Below are positions 1 through 12,226 of a DNA stretch of 64,000 bases, one piece after another. The notes below the pieces were generated by a model. The model saw nothing but the letters and a program-made list of their open reading frames with translations, searched no databases and was not told the origin of the DNA. Source of the stretch: Spirodela intermedia (Eukaryota > Streptophyta > Magnoliopsida > Alismatales > Araceae); the NCBI GenBank assembly GCA_902729315.2, contig LR746272.1:13282327-13346326 (forward strand), read 5' to 3'. How positions within the stretch are numbered: the stretch's first letter is position 1; every line of letters begins with the position of its first letter. The position numbers and the translations under genes were made by a program.

Positions 1-2171
1 GCATCCTCCCTGATCATTGGTGCGAGAAAAGTTATTATGATTTTAGTAAAAGGAAAAAAGTTAAGTACGAACGTTCTTGGCTACTCACGTGGCATTCTAT
101 GGACGACTCAGAAATTCCCGTACGAATTAACTTCTCTACGCAACGACGCTCAATTATACCTCTTGATAAGCGAGTTACAAGGGGATATTACTTTCGTGTC
201 GATTAGCGTGGAAACCGTTCGCTGGGTGGGTTGTCTTCTGAAAACTCGTCAAGTTTGATTCAAGTTTTTCCAAGAAGTTTAGTCTCAATGGTCGATCATA
301 AATGGGTGGCCTGGAAAACGACTAAGTGGTTTCGCTGCAAGTCCTCGCAAAAAGAAACTGGATATCTGACCCGGAGACTTTCGTGGACGAACCAGGACTA
401 GTTCTTCGGGGTTCCTCCCATAGTGAGATGGTCAATCGCGTGGCATTGTTTCTATGTGGTTTATGTGACGTGATGGCTCTTGATTTAAGGTCCTTATGTT
501 GACAGGTAACTGCCTAGATAGGTCCCTTACGAGTGGTCTGGGGGAACATGTGTCGAGCAACTTAGTGTTCGACTTTAATCACCCTTGAGATTGATCCGAG
601 AGACTCGAGCCCACAAATATCCAGCCGTTGACCATTTGACGAATCCATGTACCCCAACATCAACCATTTTTTCTTGATACATTTAATTCGGTATTGATTG
701 CTTGAAAGATGATGACGATAATTGAGGTGATAAGGTCAGTTTTTTCGAGAGAATATTTGGTGTGGGCTCGCAAAAGAAGAGAAAATTATGCTCCTGGCAT
801 TTATGGATTATGCGTTGTTACCAATGATCCCATTCGGGTGTGAATATCCGCCGTCGTAATGTCGCAATCTACGGCTTTGTGACGAATAATCACTGTCTAT
901 TCGTTCACGCTGATCAATCCTCTTGCTTGGGCTACGAAATGCGGACGACCCACGCCGCAGTCTCAGAAGGATGAGACCCGGAGCTTTACCTAGTTTCCTC
1001 CGGCGAAGTCGCCTGTTTCATTCGAACCCACCGGTACGGTCGTTCAAACTAGTATGAGTCGCGGTAATCATTCTCAGGTCAGGCTCTCCGGCCCCTATTC
1101 TACGAGGGTAATATGGGTGCCTCAACCTCTTTGGCGACAATTTTCTGCGCCCGAGGGTTCATCTGTTTTGGTTGAAGACAAACAACCACGCGCGATCCCA
1201 TGGGATGATTGGCCTTTCGTTCTCAGAAGATCATCTCCCAGGCGCCGGCAAGAGAGTCAGGATAACCACTCGGAAAAAACACAAAACGTCAGATTGACGT
1301 GGCTGAAGAACGACAGGCGGAAGGGTGAGCGAACGTGGAGACTCTGCCCACTGGCCCAAGATCTCCCGCAGGTTTAGATGATGCGATTGACCACTTCTAC
1401 TTCTCTTCTTCTGCCTCGTGGACGCTCAATATCTGTACAGATAAGGGGAGCAAGGTGGAGACAAGTAATCCGACGTTCGGCTTCGTTCAGACTGATGTCT
1501 CTTACGCGGTAATATTGTCGTGAAAGAAGCAACAATGACCAAGTGTTCCCGGTTCCGCTAGGCTGCTTCTGAAAGCAAGCATTGGTGATGTGATCAACCT
1601 AGAGTCCAAGCCTTGTTCTCCCATTCTTCAGTCTTCTTCAGCTGGGCCAAGTTGGTTCCGGTGAGTATTTATCTCCATTCTTGGGCTTGGCCGAGAGTTT
1701 GACCTTGTCACCCCTTCGACCTTGTCTGCCTTAAGTGATTGAGACAGGCGTTTGCTTGATCGATGGAGTCAACCCTTCTGTAATGTATTAATATCGTCGA
1801 ACTGTGAATCTCCATCACGCAACTCGTCTTTTCTTAAGGCCTCATAATATAAATGCGGTCTGCGCATGCGCTATTGACTTGACCTCTACACGTATACATA
1901 AGTTATATTTATCTATACATCGATATCTCGAACTACGGGTGCGTCATGCTTGCTCAATAAAATACCGACGAGCCTTGAAAACAGCCGAACGAGATAGGGT
2001 CCCTGCGAAATCCGCCATTTCTGAACCTATCACCATTTTTTGACCTGGCCCTCCTTTTCCGTCGGGTGGGGCAACTGCAGAACATGAATAGGTGTGCATT
2101 GACGCGGAAATTTTCTGATGAAGGCACCCATCCCGTGGGCCGACCCAGCTCCCGTGTGTGTGCGTGCGTAC

Positions 2172-2219
<48 letters not shown>

Positions 2220-2292
2220 ATGTATAAGAAGATTTGTTTATGCTTCTCTTGGCTCTCGCCGCACCTCCGCGGGTTGGTTCCACTTTCATGCC
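1..2292. other. Region without a recognisable gene, upstream of the VQ gene
   Basis: Short open frames on both strands look random: none carries a domain I recognise and none continues through plausible splice sites. Several TTGAC cores (W-box-like, WRKY targets) occur, for example near 625-640, 1389, 1699 and 1876. That would suit a VQ gene downstream, but the core is short and common, so this is weak. The only clear repeat is the dinucleotide tract at 2171-2220. Confidence 0.5.
2171..2220. repeat. Compound (AT)n(TG)n microsatellite
   Basis: About 26 bases of alternating AT run directly into about 22 bases of alternating TG. The tract lies about 70 bp upstream of the likely VQ start codon, so it sits in its promoter or 5' leader. 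Frames reading through it give Tyr-Ile and Cys-Val runs and are not real coding sequence. Confidence 0.95.
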
Positions 2293-2892
2293 ATGTCTTC
2301 TATGTCGATACTCCCGGTAAAATCATGGCGGAGGGAAGCTCTGCAAGCTAATCGCCCGGCGTCTCTCATGGTACAGCAGGGGTCCCATTCTATTCGGAAA
2401 ACTCCGAGGAAACCAGTGGTAATCTATGTAGTGTCGCCGAAGATCATCCACGTCAAGGCAAGCGAGTTCATGTCGCTGGTGCAACGACTCACGGGCATCG
2501 ACTCGTCGGCATCGTCTCCTCCTCCCACGGCGACGGCGACCGAAGGGGAGTTACTCGGAGACAGGAAGACTCATGACTGTGGATCACCGGCAAAGCCTGA
2601 GGCGATCCGCGCGACGCGGAACCATTTTCCCCTCCTGGACAGCGTTGACGGACCGACTCAGCAGGAGGCGGCGGATCAATTCTCCTGCTGGCGATCCTTC
2701 TTTGCGAACGATTTGAGCCTCACGCCTGTTGCCGGGGGCCCCAAGGATACTACTGGCTTGGCTGCTCCGGACAGATGGCTCTTCCACGGGCAATACCTAA
2801 TGGGGCAGACCGCCCCTTCTGTTCCCCTCTCTTCCTCCACGGGCCAATTCATAGACGTCTTCTGCCGCGTTTTGCCCGATTCCCGAGACTGA
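2293..2892 (+). CDS. VQ-motif protein (WRKY-interacting cofactor family)
   Basis: Single-exon frame of 199 codons. The FxxxVQxLTG signature is intact: F59, V63-Q64 and L66-T67-G68, preceded by a basic/hydrophobic stretch (residues 36-55, with IYVVSPKIIHV) typical of the MKS1/VQ8/VQ20 group. Family knowledge: these small, usually intronless, mostly nuclear plant proteins bind group I/IIc WRKY transcription factors and are often MAP-kinase substrates, tuning defence and stress genes. The remainder is low-complexity (Ser/Pro/Ala/Thr at 71-83), as usual. I chose the ATG at 2293. The frame is open further upstream to 2158, but only through the AT/TG microsatellite. A second in-frame ATG at 2302 is a possible start. 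The specific WRKY partner cannot be inferred. Confidence 0.85.
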   Translation: MSSMSILPVKSWRREALQANRPASLMVQQGSHSIRKTPRKPVVIYVVSPKIIHVKASEFMSLVQRLTGIDSSASSPPPTATATEGELLGDRKTHDCGSPAKPEAIRATRNHFPLLDSVDGPTQQEAADQFSCWRSFFANDLSLTPVAGGPKDTTGLAAPDRWLFHGQYLMGQTAPSVPLSSSTGQFIDVFCRVLPDSRD

Positions 2893-4166
2893 GGAGCGGC
2901 ATCATCGTGTATATAGTTTAAGAGTGGATGGATGGCTTGAAGTCTGCGTTAGCCGGGTGTGCCAGTTTGCAAGCATATTGGACGAGGAGAGTGGAGCAGC
3001 ATCTCAGTCATGTCCCTTCTGGTACGTCTGTCTCTCTGCGTCCGCCATATCATATCATATCATATCAGATCAGAGGATGAAGCTCGTCTTATGACACCGC
3101 TCGCCTTCCCCCCGCTCCTCCTAATCGTTGAATTCAGCGGTCGAGGTGTTGACACGGCGGGGCTTATTGGTCGCATCATCCAGAGACTGTGATTGTGGAG
3201 CAACAAATATCTGATGTATCGCGCCGCAAGGGAAGCGGGTCACGTCCCCACGCACAATGTCCTCCCTTCATGTCCAATCTTCTTCTTCGTCTTCCTCTTC
3301 TGCCTCGTACGTGGCTATTCTGTAGAGACTGTACAATCTTCTTCTGAGGGGGCCTAGTGCTCCTCCTCCGGTCTGCCCAAGGGAGGTGTTCCGTCGAACT
3401 ATTCTGTACAGCTGCCGTAATCACTCTCTAGCGCGAGACTTGTGGGTCATCCGAGAGTCCAGTATTTGTTGGTATCGCCGAGATACATGACCTTGCACTG
3501 CCTCCTTCCTTGGCGAGAGATTCTGGGCTGCGGCGGCCGATATCGGGCCGACACACTCGAATAGGGTAGGTTCCACAGATCGAGACACCCGGAGCCCGGT
3601 GAACTCACTGAATGGACATAGGGAAAAAGGCCTGTACGATACGTCCTGCGGACGCTAGCAGGTAGGAGGAGGGATCGGATGGAGACGTTACGCTTATCCT
3701 CCTCTACCGTCTCGTCCATCGCAGTCTGAGGGAGCCACACCCCAACCGCTTCGATCGCTGGTGGCGGAGTTTACCCCGGCGGACGCGGCGCCGGATGAGA
3801 AACACGCATCACTCCTGTGAGCAGTCGCCGGGATGGAAGAAAATGCGAGCCATGTTGGTTCCGACGAGAATTCGGTCGTTGTATGTCTCCCTTGGAACGA
3901 TCCACATGCTAACCGGCCCAAAAATCGATTCGGTGGTACCTCGTGTTTGGGGGGCAGTCGGGGTTCAGGAAACCGTCCACGAACCATGCTTCTCAGGTGC
4001 ACCAATCTGGGAGCCGCCGTAGACTTACTCTGGGCGTCTCTCTGCTTGACTAGTCTTTACCGGAACGCGAGTCGACGATCTATGCAACGCCCTTCTTCGA
4101 GAGGACGTGAGGGAAGAAAAGAGAGAGAGAGAGTCGAGTTAGAAAAACTTTATCTCATAGTTAAAT
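2893..4166. other. Intergenic, no gene recognised
   Basis: Between the VQ gene and the tRNA gene I find no domain-bearing or spliceable frame. There are short overlapping frames on both strands, a tandem CATAT run near 3050-3066, and a short GA run near 4117-4132. Confidence 0.5.
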
Positions 4167-4238
4167 GGGCATTTGGTCTAGTGGTATGATTCTCGCTTAG
4201 GGTGCGAGAGGTCCCGAGTTCAATTCTCGGAATGCCCC
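4167..4238 (+). tRNA. tRNA-Pro (anticodon AGG)
   Basis: 72-nt cloverleaf. The acceptor stem pairs 4167-4173 (GGGCATT) with 4231-4237 (AATGCCC), and C4238 is the discriminator base. The anticodon stem CTCGC/GCGAG (4192-4196 with 4204-4208) encloses a 7-nt loop whose anticodon is AGG at 4199-4201. The T-arm region (4212-4228) carries GTTCAATTC, the pol III B-box. There is no intron and no encoded CCA, as expected for a nuclear gene. Inferred: A34 is deaminated to inosine so that it reads CCU/CCC/CCA. Confidence 0.96.
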
Positions 4239-4241
4239 ATC

Positions 4242-4246
4242 TTTTT
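4242..4246 (+). terminator. RNA polymerase III T-run terminator of tRNA-Pro
   Basis: A run of five T residues starts four bases after the tRNA 3' end, the usual pol III stop signal. Confidence 0.85.
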
Positions 4247-5632
4247 CTCGCTCGAAGACGTCGATTGCACGTGCTTTCCATCAGCCGGCGTCATTCATCA
4301 GTGATCACTTTTTGGCGGGAAATTATGTCCGATTCATGAAATTATCGACAGATTAAGCCCGACGACGGCCCCGCAAGCGCCTCGGCACGTACGGCCGACC
4401 GAGGCGCTTAAAGCTGATCTCACTCAAGATGATCCGTGCATTTCCTTGGGGCATTGATTGACTTAGAGATGCTGTCGGAGCGGTTGGAGGAGGATCGTGA
4501 TCATATGAATGATCTAAAACTAATCTACTCGACAAAAAATGAGGAGATCCGGATATCCTGAGATCCATATGCATGCTCGTACCGTATGCATTTGCGTGCG
4601 AGATGCACCAGCGCGATCGATCGAGAGAACTAACGGACGAGAAGGCGTACCAGCAGAGAGAGCTCATCTTCATCTCGGTGATGGAGGAGGTGGCGATGCT
4701 TTGTCGCCTTCGAGGTCCGTCCGCGGCGTCCTGGAGCTTCCAAAGTGCGTACACCACGAGCAGCGGGCCCCGGGGGGGAGGATCGAGATGTCGTTCTCAC
4801 ATTTCTGCCGATTCTCGCCTGCCGTCGTCATCGATTAGGTATGGAGGCCCCGATCTCCTTGGGTAGCCAGACGAACTCGGAGCTCTCGATTTGAAGGCCG
4901 AATCCAGCGCGATAGATGCCTGGCTTGATTTCCTCGGGTCGTAAAGCGGATCATTCGCGTGCTCCGCGCTTTTCCACCGTTCGAATCCCCTTCCCTGGTG
5001 CGAGGGAAGAGTGCAGGAAGAGGAGGAGGAGGAACAAGGCCTGTCGCGGCAGACGTCGCCCTGGTTGGTGGCTTCCGATGGCCGCCAGGGATCGAAAGGG
5101 ACCGGGGGAAAAGAAAGAAGATGGGAAAGATAGGGGAGGGTAGTTTCTTAATAGAAGGCCTTTTGGCGCCTTGTGGAGGGAAAGAGTACGCGGGGGGGCA
5201 GGCATACGTGATTATCAATAAAAAAGGTTTTAAATAAATTATTTTATTTTACAGGGTCCAGAGATAAGATTGCAACTGCTTATCGGACGAGGGAACGGAA
5301 GGAAGAAGGAAGGAGAGGGCTTCTTCTAAATTTATACATATATATATATATTTTATTACCATTCCGATCCCCCGGAGGCGCAACGGGGCGGTGAGAGAGA
5401 GTGGAGATAACGAGAGGAGAGAGACCAGAAGAGCAGATGAGGTCCTCCTCCGCCGGACGAAAGCAGGGTTGAAGCACCGATCTTCCTTCCCTCTTCACGG
5501 CACGGCACGACACGACGGACCGCCTGCTCTCCACGCCTTCTAGCGAAGGGGGAAGGCGTGTATCGGTGGTCCCCTCTTTCGTCACTCTTCTCCTCACTCC
5601 CCCCCGGAGAGCAGAGGTCTCTTGTTTAGGCC
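4247..5632. other. Intergenic and likely promoter/5' leader of heme oxygenase
   Basis: No gene recognised. An AT dinucleotide run lies at about 5334-5352. The sequence then becomes GC- and purine-rich toward the HO1 start codon. A TATA-box position is not clear. Confidence 0.5.
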
Positions 5633-7861
5633 ATGGCGTCATGCACCGCCCCCATCTCCCCGGCCCAACCTGCTCTGCGCCAGGGGGGGAAGAAGAGCAG
5701 GAGTCTGCAGCCACCTGGACGCCTCGGCTTCGTGTCTCTTCCCTTGGGGAAAACCGGGTTCCACTTGGAGGCCATGGTCTCTTCCTCCTCCTCCTCCGGG
5801 GGCAGGGCCTCGGCGATGGTTGTTGCGTCCGCCGCGTCCACGCCGGCGGCGGAGACGCCCAACAAGAAGCGGTACCCTGGTGAGGCCAAGGGGTTCGTGG
5901 AGGAGATGAGGTTCGTCGCCATGAGGCTGCACACCAGGGACCAGGCCAAGGAAGGGGAGAAGGAGTCCGACGCGCAGCCTATCGGCAAGTGGCAGCCCTC
6001 TATCGATGGGTACCTTAGGTTCCTAGTGGACAGCAAATTGGTCTACGACACGCTGGACTCCATCTTGGAGAAGGCGGTTTATCCCTCATGTGAGTCTCTA
6101 TTCTCCATGCGACCCTCTTTTCATTTCTTTTTCGTGACCTCTCGTGGACGGTACCCGCCTTAATCTCTCTTTCATCTTGTGACTTCACCTTTGCATTAGC
6201 GGATCGTGCTTCACCTTTGCATCGCTGGTCTGATTGCCGGGTTTCTGATTTATTAACTGGACCCCCTTCTCTCATTTTGATCGCGTGTTGCTACCTTCCT
6301 TGGGTGAATTGCGCCTGAATTCAAATAGGAGCGTTATAGTCTCAGACGGCAAAAAAAGAAATACTTTGTCGCATTGATGGTGTTCGGTTACGTCTCGTTC
6401 AGTGTTTGACGGATCGGTTTGGAAGATTTACGTGACTCCTGGGTAAAAAAAACAGTGTTTAAGATGCTTGGGGAAGGGGAGACGCCGGCGTGGCCCACAA
6501 CAGTGAAGTATCTGAACACTGCTGGAATTTACGAGAGCTATGAACTGTAAAATGAACTTGATCAAATCGAGAATTTTGATTTTTCTTCCCTGGAGGGAAC
6601 ACGAATTTTATGCCGTGAGGCAATTAAGAAACCTCCGGACGATTCTTCTTCAAATCCTGGTGGGTGTCTTCTGATATTCAGATATTCACCCTTGTGTTTC
6701 TCGGATCCTGTGTATGTATCGAAAAAATAAGAGGATGCCTCCCTATGATGCATCCTTCGCAAAGTTTTAGAATGATTTTGACTTGTTTTTCGCTCAGGTA
6801 ATCTGCCTTCATACTATTGAATTGTGACCGACTGAGCCAAAAAAGGAAGATTCTGAGAGCTATTCGAGGAACTGAAAATCCTGGCTCGCGTGATGTCTGC
6901 TGTTCCTTTTAGAGTTATCCTCGCCAGAACTCCGCTCATAAACTGATAGATGAGAGCCCTCTTGGTTAGTGATCCTCCGGAGATGTGCTATTTCACTCAA
7001 ATAAGAGTTGGGGCCAATTTTCTAACATATGCAGTAGTAGTAAGTCCGAGGGGCCAGCGCCTCCTGGATTTGTGTCTGATGTCCCTACCTTCTTTCCTGT
7101 CGACTGGGGGCATCCGTTGGGTAGTTGAATTGTGGACTACAATGTACCACGGATCGTATAGTTTGTGAAACAAGTTCAACTGGTGAATACCTTGGCGATA
7201 ATCTCTGTCACATATAGTCACAGCATAAGTGAATTTTATTTCTCGGTGGGTATCGCCCAGTAAACGACCAGTCAGTTTCATACATCATCTGTTCCTCTGA
7301 TTCATCTCTTGGTTCCAGTTTCTGCAAGAGCATGAAAGCATAGTCTATTTCCTTAGCTTCTTTTTTCTCTCAGCTGTGGTCTGGTAGTTACTTCTTCCCC
7401 CATCTATCCACCAGTTACCACCAAGGTTCCATCGTTTGGGAATTTTGGACATATAATTCTTTATTTAAGGCATTATTATCTCGATTTAATGCCCACTTTA
7501 TCCATCCCGTCCCTTTGAGCGCGTCTCTTTGCGCCAAAATCTGCTCTCGCGAGTCTATCTCCTAGTTTCTCCAATTCTTCTCGCAGAGCATGGCTTTGTG
7601 GATAGTTGCATAAAATCCAGAACGTTTCATGTGCGCCTAAGAACAACACATCTTTCAGCCTCCCATCTCCACAAGTTTGCATACTGACTATGTGCAGTAA
7701 GGTTCTTCGTCGCCCTCACCCTAGATGTGCATGTATCAGGACACTGACTTCGTACCCCGCATATTGCTTTCGACGAATTACTGGTCCCAATTCCCTCAAG
7801 TACTTCCCTGCACATTTGTTCATCATGTGTTTGCGTTCTCTTTCTGATCTCACAAGGTTTT

Positions 7862-7898
<37 letters not shown>

Positions 7899-9696
7899 AA
7901 TAAAATATCATGCCGTGCTTCTGGTGTTCGCCCAGGGACTTCCTTATTCTCTCAGCTAGAGACAGCCATCTTCGTCTGCTCTTTACCTGATCTGCTCCTG
8001 GGGGAAACAACATCTTCTTTCTGCCTTTTTTATTGTTCGATTTTCCCTCCACCTGAGGCGCCGACTACTCCCCCACAGAGAGTAGGCTACGGTCGAAGAG
8101 AAACTCTCGTATTCTCTGCTGCCCGATCCTCTTCTTCAATCCCTTTGCCCCTTGATGGTTTCTATTGTCACTTCAATCTGCGGACTGGGATGCCATCTGA
8201 CATCGAATCGGGCTAGCCACTTATTTTTGGAAGACCATTAAGGAGCCTGAGTTTAACGACCCTGAAAGTGTTCCTCAGATGCCATTAACTCTTGTTATAT
8301 ATGCCAAGCTCGAATGTGGATGCGATTATTTGAATATATTAGAGGTTTCCGGTGTCTTCTCACGCGCCCTTGTTTTTTTTTTCATGGAACGAATGCTGCT
8401 TTAGAATTTTCAGAACATACTTCTTTATAGTTTGATCAAGTTTTATGTTCTCGTCCATGAGAGAAAACCAGGTCTGGCTCAGTAGAATCACTACCATCAT
8501 GGACGTGCGGGATATTATCTTTGCAACTGAACCTTGAATGAGCATGTCGGGGATAATGGTTAAATCTGATCGTCTTCCCTGGTTGTGCAGATGCCGAGTT
8601 CAGGAACACAGGGCTGGAGAGGTCGGAGAGTTTGGCAAAAGATCTGGAATGGTTCAAGAGTCAGGGGCATGTGATTCCGGAGCCATCCTCCCCTGGGACT
8701 TCCTATGCTAAATATCTCGAAGAGCTCTCAGACACAGACCCCCAGGCATTTATCTGCCACTTCTACAATATATACTTTGCACATTCTGCCGGTGGGCGTA
8801 TGATCGGCAAAAAGGTTGGTCTACCCCTTGACTCGGTGGATTGTTGACTCTATAACTCGATTATCTTTCTGTTCTCGAGATGTCGCAGAACTTTTATATT
8901 TGATTAAAAATCAGAACACGACGTTGAACGGCTGATATAATTGAATGGGATAAATTAAGAACATTCTAAGTTTTGAGACATCGTGGATTTAATTGGGGAT
9001 CATCCTCATCCTTTACCTCACTGGTGCAGCGATTTGCAAATAGACCGGAAAACTTGTAGTCATCCCATGCAGAGGAGCCCTGTGGTTGTCCTTTCCTTTG
9101 AACAATCCATGGGAAGCTGATGTTTTGCTATCTGTGGATCGCCATTTGGTTTCAGATCGTAGAATCTGATGCGGCCAGTCCAAAAACAATCTTCTTTTTC
9201 TTCTTTTTGGCAACGAGGGTTTATAGAAATCGAGCAATCTCACTTACGGAACCAGCATGATTGCGTTAGCTTAGGGGTTTTATCGTTCTGGGCGATGTTT
9301 TTATTAATGCTGCGGGTGGTTGACCCAGTCGTCGCTGGTTCTTGCTTGTATGTACAGGTGGCGGAGAAGATTCTCGACGGCAGGGAGCTCGAGTTCTACA
9401 AGTGGGATGGCGACCTCTCCCAACTGTTGCAGAACGTTCGAGAGAAGCTCAATGCAGTCGCCACTGTAAAATCTGAGGAACTCTCGTAACAAACATCTCT
9501 GGATCCCGGGCTGTGTCTAACCTGGGTCCGGAGAGAAGTTTGCAGGGATGGTAAGATGTTCGGCTCTCTCTCTAATGAGTGCTCTCCTTTTGCCTCTCTC
9601 CAGGGCTGGTCGAGGGAAGAGAAGGACCACTGCTTGGACGAGACCGAGAAGTCCTTCAAATGCTCGGGGGAGATCCTCCGGCTGATACTCTCTTGA
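5633..9696 (+). CDS. HO1: Plastid heme oxygenase 1, four exons, 293 aa
   Basis: Exons: 5633-6089, 8591-8814, 9358-9465, 9604-9696. All introns are GT-AG and phases close to 293 codons plus TGA. The protein uses ferredoxin to open heme into biliverdin IX-alpha, CO and Fe2+, the first committed step of phytochromobilin (phytochrome chromophore) synthesis in the stroma. Residues 1 to about 75 are Ser/Ala/basic-rich and acidic-poor, as in a transit peptide. The core starts at the [13 protein letters not shown] block, and H100 in MRLHTRD is the expected proximal heme ligand. Further matches are AEFRNTGLE, the H-x-YNxYFAH-x-AGGRMIG helix (exon 2), ELEFYKWDG (exon 3) and the C-terminal [10 protein letters not shown]. 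Length and exon number fit HO1/HY1/SE5. The start ATG is in a good CCATGGC context. Intron 1 is 2.5 kb. Confidence 0.95.
7863..7896. repeat. (CT)n microsatellite in heme oxygenase intron 1
   Basis: About 17 perfect CT repeats within the 2.5-kb first intron of HO1. It creates spurious Leu/Ser (or Arg/Glu, antisense) frames. Confidence 0.95.
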
Positions 9697-10717
9697 CGAT
9701 CACACGCGCGTCCCCGGATGAAATGCCCGCGCAGAGACATACATGGCTGCGCTCTGAATTCTTTCCCCGCAGCAAGTGTGCATATCGATCTCTCTTTAAA
9801 GAAGACACTGTGACAGTTCCCTCTCTTCTGGATGAATAATTTATCCCACGAAGGCCAACGGGACCTGCCATTGGCTTCCCCTCGCGCCACCATCGACGTC
9901 AACCCGTCGAGCAGTATTTACTCCGGAGAACCTGAGGGAGGGAGGGAGAGGGCCACGACGGTAATGGTGAAGTAATTTCTCATCGTGGAAAATGTCGAGC
10001 GAACTTAGATGGTGGTCAGGCTTAACGCAAGTTTCGGGGATTGAACTGGAGACGCGGTTGCGGAGTTTCGGCCCATCGGAGCTCCTGTGGGCCGCGTGGG
10101 CGGGAATTTCTTGAGCGGGAACCCCCCCGCGTGAAGGGCGAATGAGAGGAGGACGGCATCTGGGTCTTCTCCTCCGCTCGCCATCAGCTGGAGGAGAGCT
10201 TCGAGCATGAGGAAGAACGGAATCTGTCCGTTCACCGTTGGACTCCGATGCCGCTTCCCCCACCTTCCTTTCTACAGAGACACACCCATCTTCCTCTCAA
10301 ACGTTTTATTAAAGTAAATCCTCCGCAGGCTAAATCATGGAGCGGCGCCCGCTGAAAGCATGTTCCATGTCTCTTGGAGTACCCCCCGCCCGGTTCGCTA
10401 TCATCGTTTTTTCCAACAGTCTTAACTCGAATCGCGCATTGTCCGCGCATTTGAGATCATCTTGATGGCTACTTCTCTCTCTAGGATGGCCAAGGTTTTG
10501 CTCGCCGAAGGATGGATGAGGTCGAGGAATTGCTCGTTGATGATCGCCCTGTATTGCGCTGTTTTCGGATGATAAGACATCTCCGCGCTAATTCTGTGGT
10601 GCTGAAGCAGGTGGACACAGACGTCGTTTCTGGCTTTGGTGGCTCTTGCCAATTCACGCGCCACAGAATTATTGCTACCTACGACATGGAAACTTCCTTT
10701 GCGCTAATATGCGCTGC

Positions 10718-10764
<47 letters not shown>

Positions 10765-10872
10765 GGGATTCGCACCGCCAGCATAAACTCCTTTTGTAGT
10801 TTTCGGTCGGAAAGGGAGAACAATTGGCAGGGAGAAGAGAGGGGAAGAGAGAGTCGAGGAAGAGAGGGGAAG
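9697..10872. other. Intergenic between HO1 and the ATS3-like gene
   Basis: HO1 3' flank and the upstream region of the ATS3-like gene. No further gene recognised. Open frames on the minus strand (for example 9841-10263) show no domain and no plausible splicing. Confidence 0.5.
10719..10763. repeat. (GA)n microsatellite upstream of the ATS3-like gene
   Basis: Nearly perfect GA repeat about 110-155 bp upstream of the ATG, so in the promoter or 5' leader. Such GAGA tracts are common close to plant start sites. Confidence 0.93.
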
Positions 10873-12226
10873 ATGGTGGACCGACTCCCTTCTCCTCGTT
10901 CTCCACCGGTGCTGCTCCTCCCGCTCTTCCTCTCCTCGTTAGTGCTCTTCTTCCCGCTGTCCTCGGCTGAGGACGCCACCAACATCACCGCACTGCCGCC
11001 TACGCTGAACTCAAACCTTACGACCCCGCTCGCCTCTAATTCTTCTCCGAAGGCGCAGGTGCCCAACCCGACGGTTTCGTTATCTCTCTCCCTCGGCGTA
11101 TCTCAGGAGCTCAATCCCAACCCCTTCGTCAACCCGGTAAGCCCATCCCCCTCTCATATCAGAACAAAGCTTCCCATTTTTCTCTTCTCCTGGTCGTTCA
11201 TCCGGGGCGTGGGTGGTGCAGAACCCAGTGTTGTCGCTGTCCCTGTCGCTTAGCGTATCAGAAGAGCTGAAGGCCAACCCTTTCGACTTAACCCTTTTCC
11301 CATTTCCGCTGCTCGAGGAAGGAGCCGAACCAAGGCAGGTGAAGCACCGTGAGCGTAGGGTCGAAGCCAAGCAACACTTGAAAGAAGACGTGTCTAAGGT
11401 TCAGTCTCTTCCTTTCACGTTCACATGGAGCGCCCAGAGGGCTCCTCTTCGTCTGGGTTTGGCCAGCTTAGTTTATCTTCACAAGACACGTGTAAAGAGA
11501 TCTGATTTGACGGGCTAGTGCAGGCGAAGTCTGGCTCTTTCATCAGAGGCAAGTGCCCGTACACAGTGAGGATCAAGACGAGCTGCTCCTCTCCCCCGGT
11601 TACTCGCGACGCTGTCAGCCTTGACTTCGGTGACGCAGACCACAACGAGGCAATGCTCTTATCCTCATCTCTCTCTCTCTCACACATCTCACATCTCACA
11701 TCTCACGTACCCGACTGATAATTATACTGATTTCTAGCTACTGTTTCGCTTTGTTTCCGTATTCATCACGGCGGCTCTTCACTCTCATGGTGCTCGTGAG
11801 CGGCAGGTGTACGCTGCTCGACTTGACGACCCAGCGTCAGGGACTTTCGAGCGCTGCTCCGTCGACACCTTCCGAGTCGTCGGGCCTTGCGGCGGCCGCC
11901 CCTGCTTCCTCTACCTCCGCCGCTCCGGCCGCGACGGCTGGATTCCCGAGTACGCCAGGATCTTCTACCAGCCGGGGGACACCCACACGGCCGTCACCTT
12001 CGCCTACGAGGCCTCCTTGCCCGACGGGGTCTGGTACGGCTTCAACCTCTGCCATGACGGCGCCGGCGCAGCTCTCCACAGGGATACCGCCGTCCGCCCC
12101 AGCAGGGCCAAGGTCGACGACAACGGCGGCAGGGACGAAGACGACAAAGGCGACAAGGGTGATCCGACGATCAAGATGAAAACCAAGGTCAGCGGTAGCG
12201 TCAAGACGGTCTTCATCAAGATGTGA
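10873..12226 (+). CDS. ATS3: Secreted ATS3-type (PLAT/LH2-like) protein, four exons, 328 aa
   Basis: Exons: 10873-11136, 11222-11398, 11524-11649, 11807-12226; all phase 0, total 328 codons plus TGA. Residues 12-32 form a hydrophobic signal peptide. The ATS3 domain starts in exon 3 (C158, C168; YTVRIKTSC) and continues in exon 4 with YAARLDDP, GTFERC, GPCG and DGWIPE, the conserved blocks of embryo-specific protein ATS3, a lipoxygenase-like PLAT/LH2 fold. Its biochemical role is not established; related PLAT proteins are ER/apoplastic and stress- or seed-related. Oddities: intron 3 has a GC donor (AG|GCAATG) with a normal CAG acceptor. The N-terminal extension holds two similar units (residues 66-85 and 89-109), each with a Ser-Leu repeat followed by an NPF. 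There is a late Asp/Lys/Gly-rich linker. The protein is longer than the roughly 190 aa of Arabidopsis ATS3. Confidence 0.85.

Noticed and set aside
2158-2292. Extension of the VQ protein start upstream
   Set aside because: The additional residues come from an AT/TG microsatellite, and a good start follows at 2293.
7860-8216. 118-codon frame starting with Ser-Leu repeats
   Set aside because: It begins in a CT microsatellite inside HO1 intron 1 and shows no domain.
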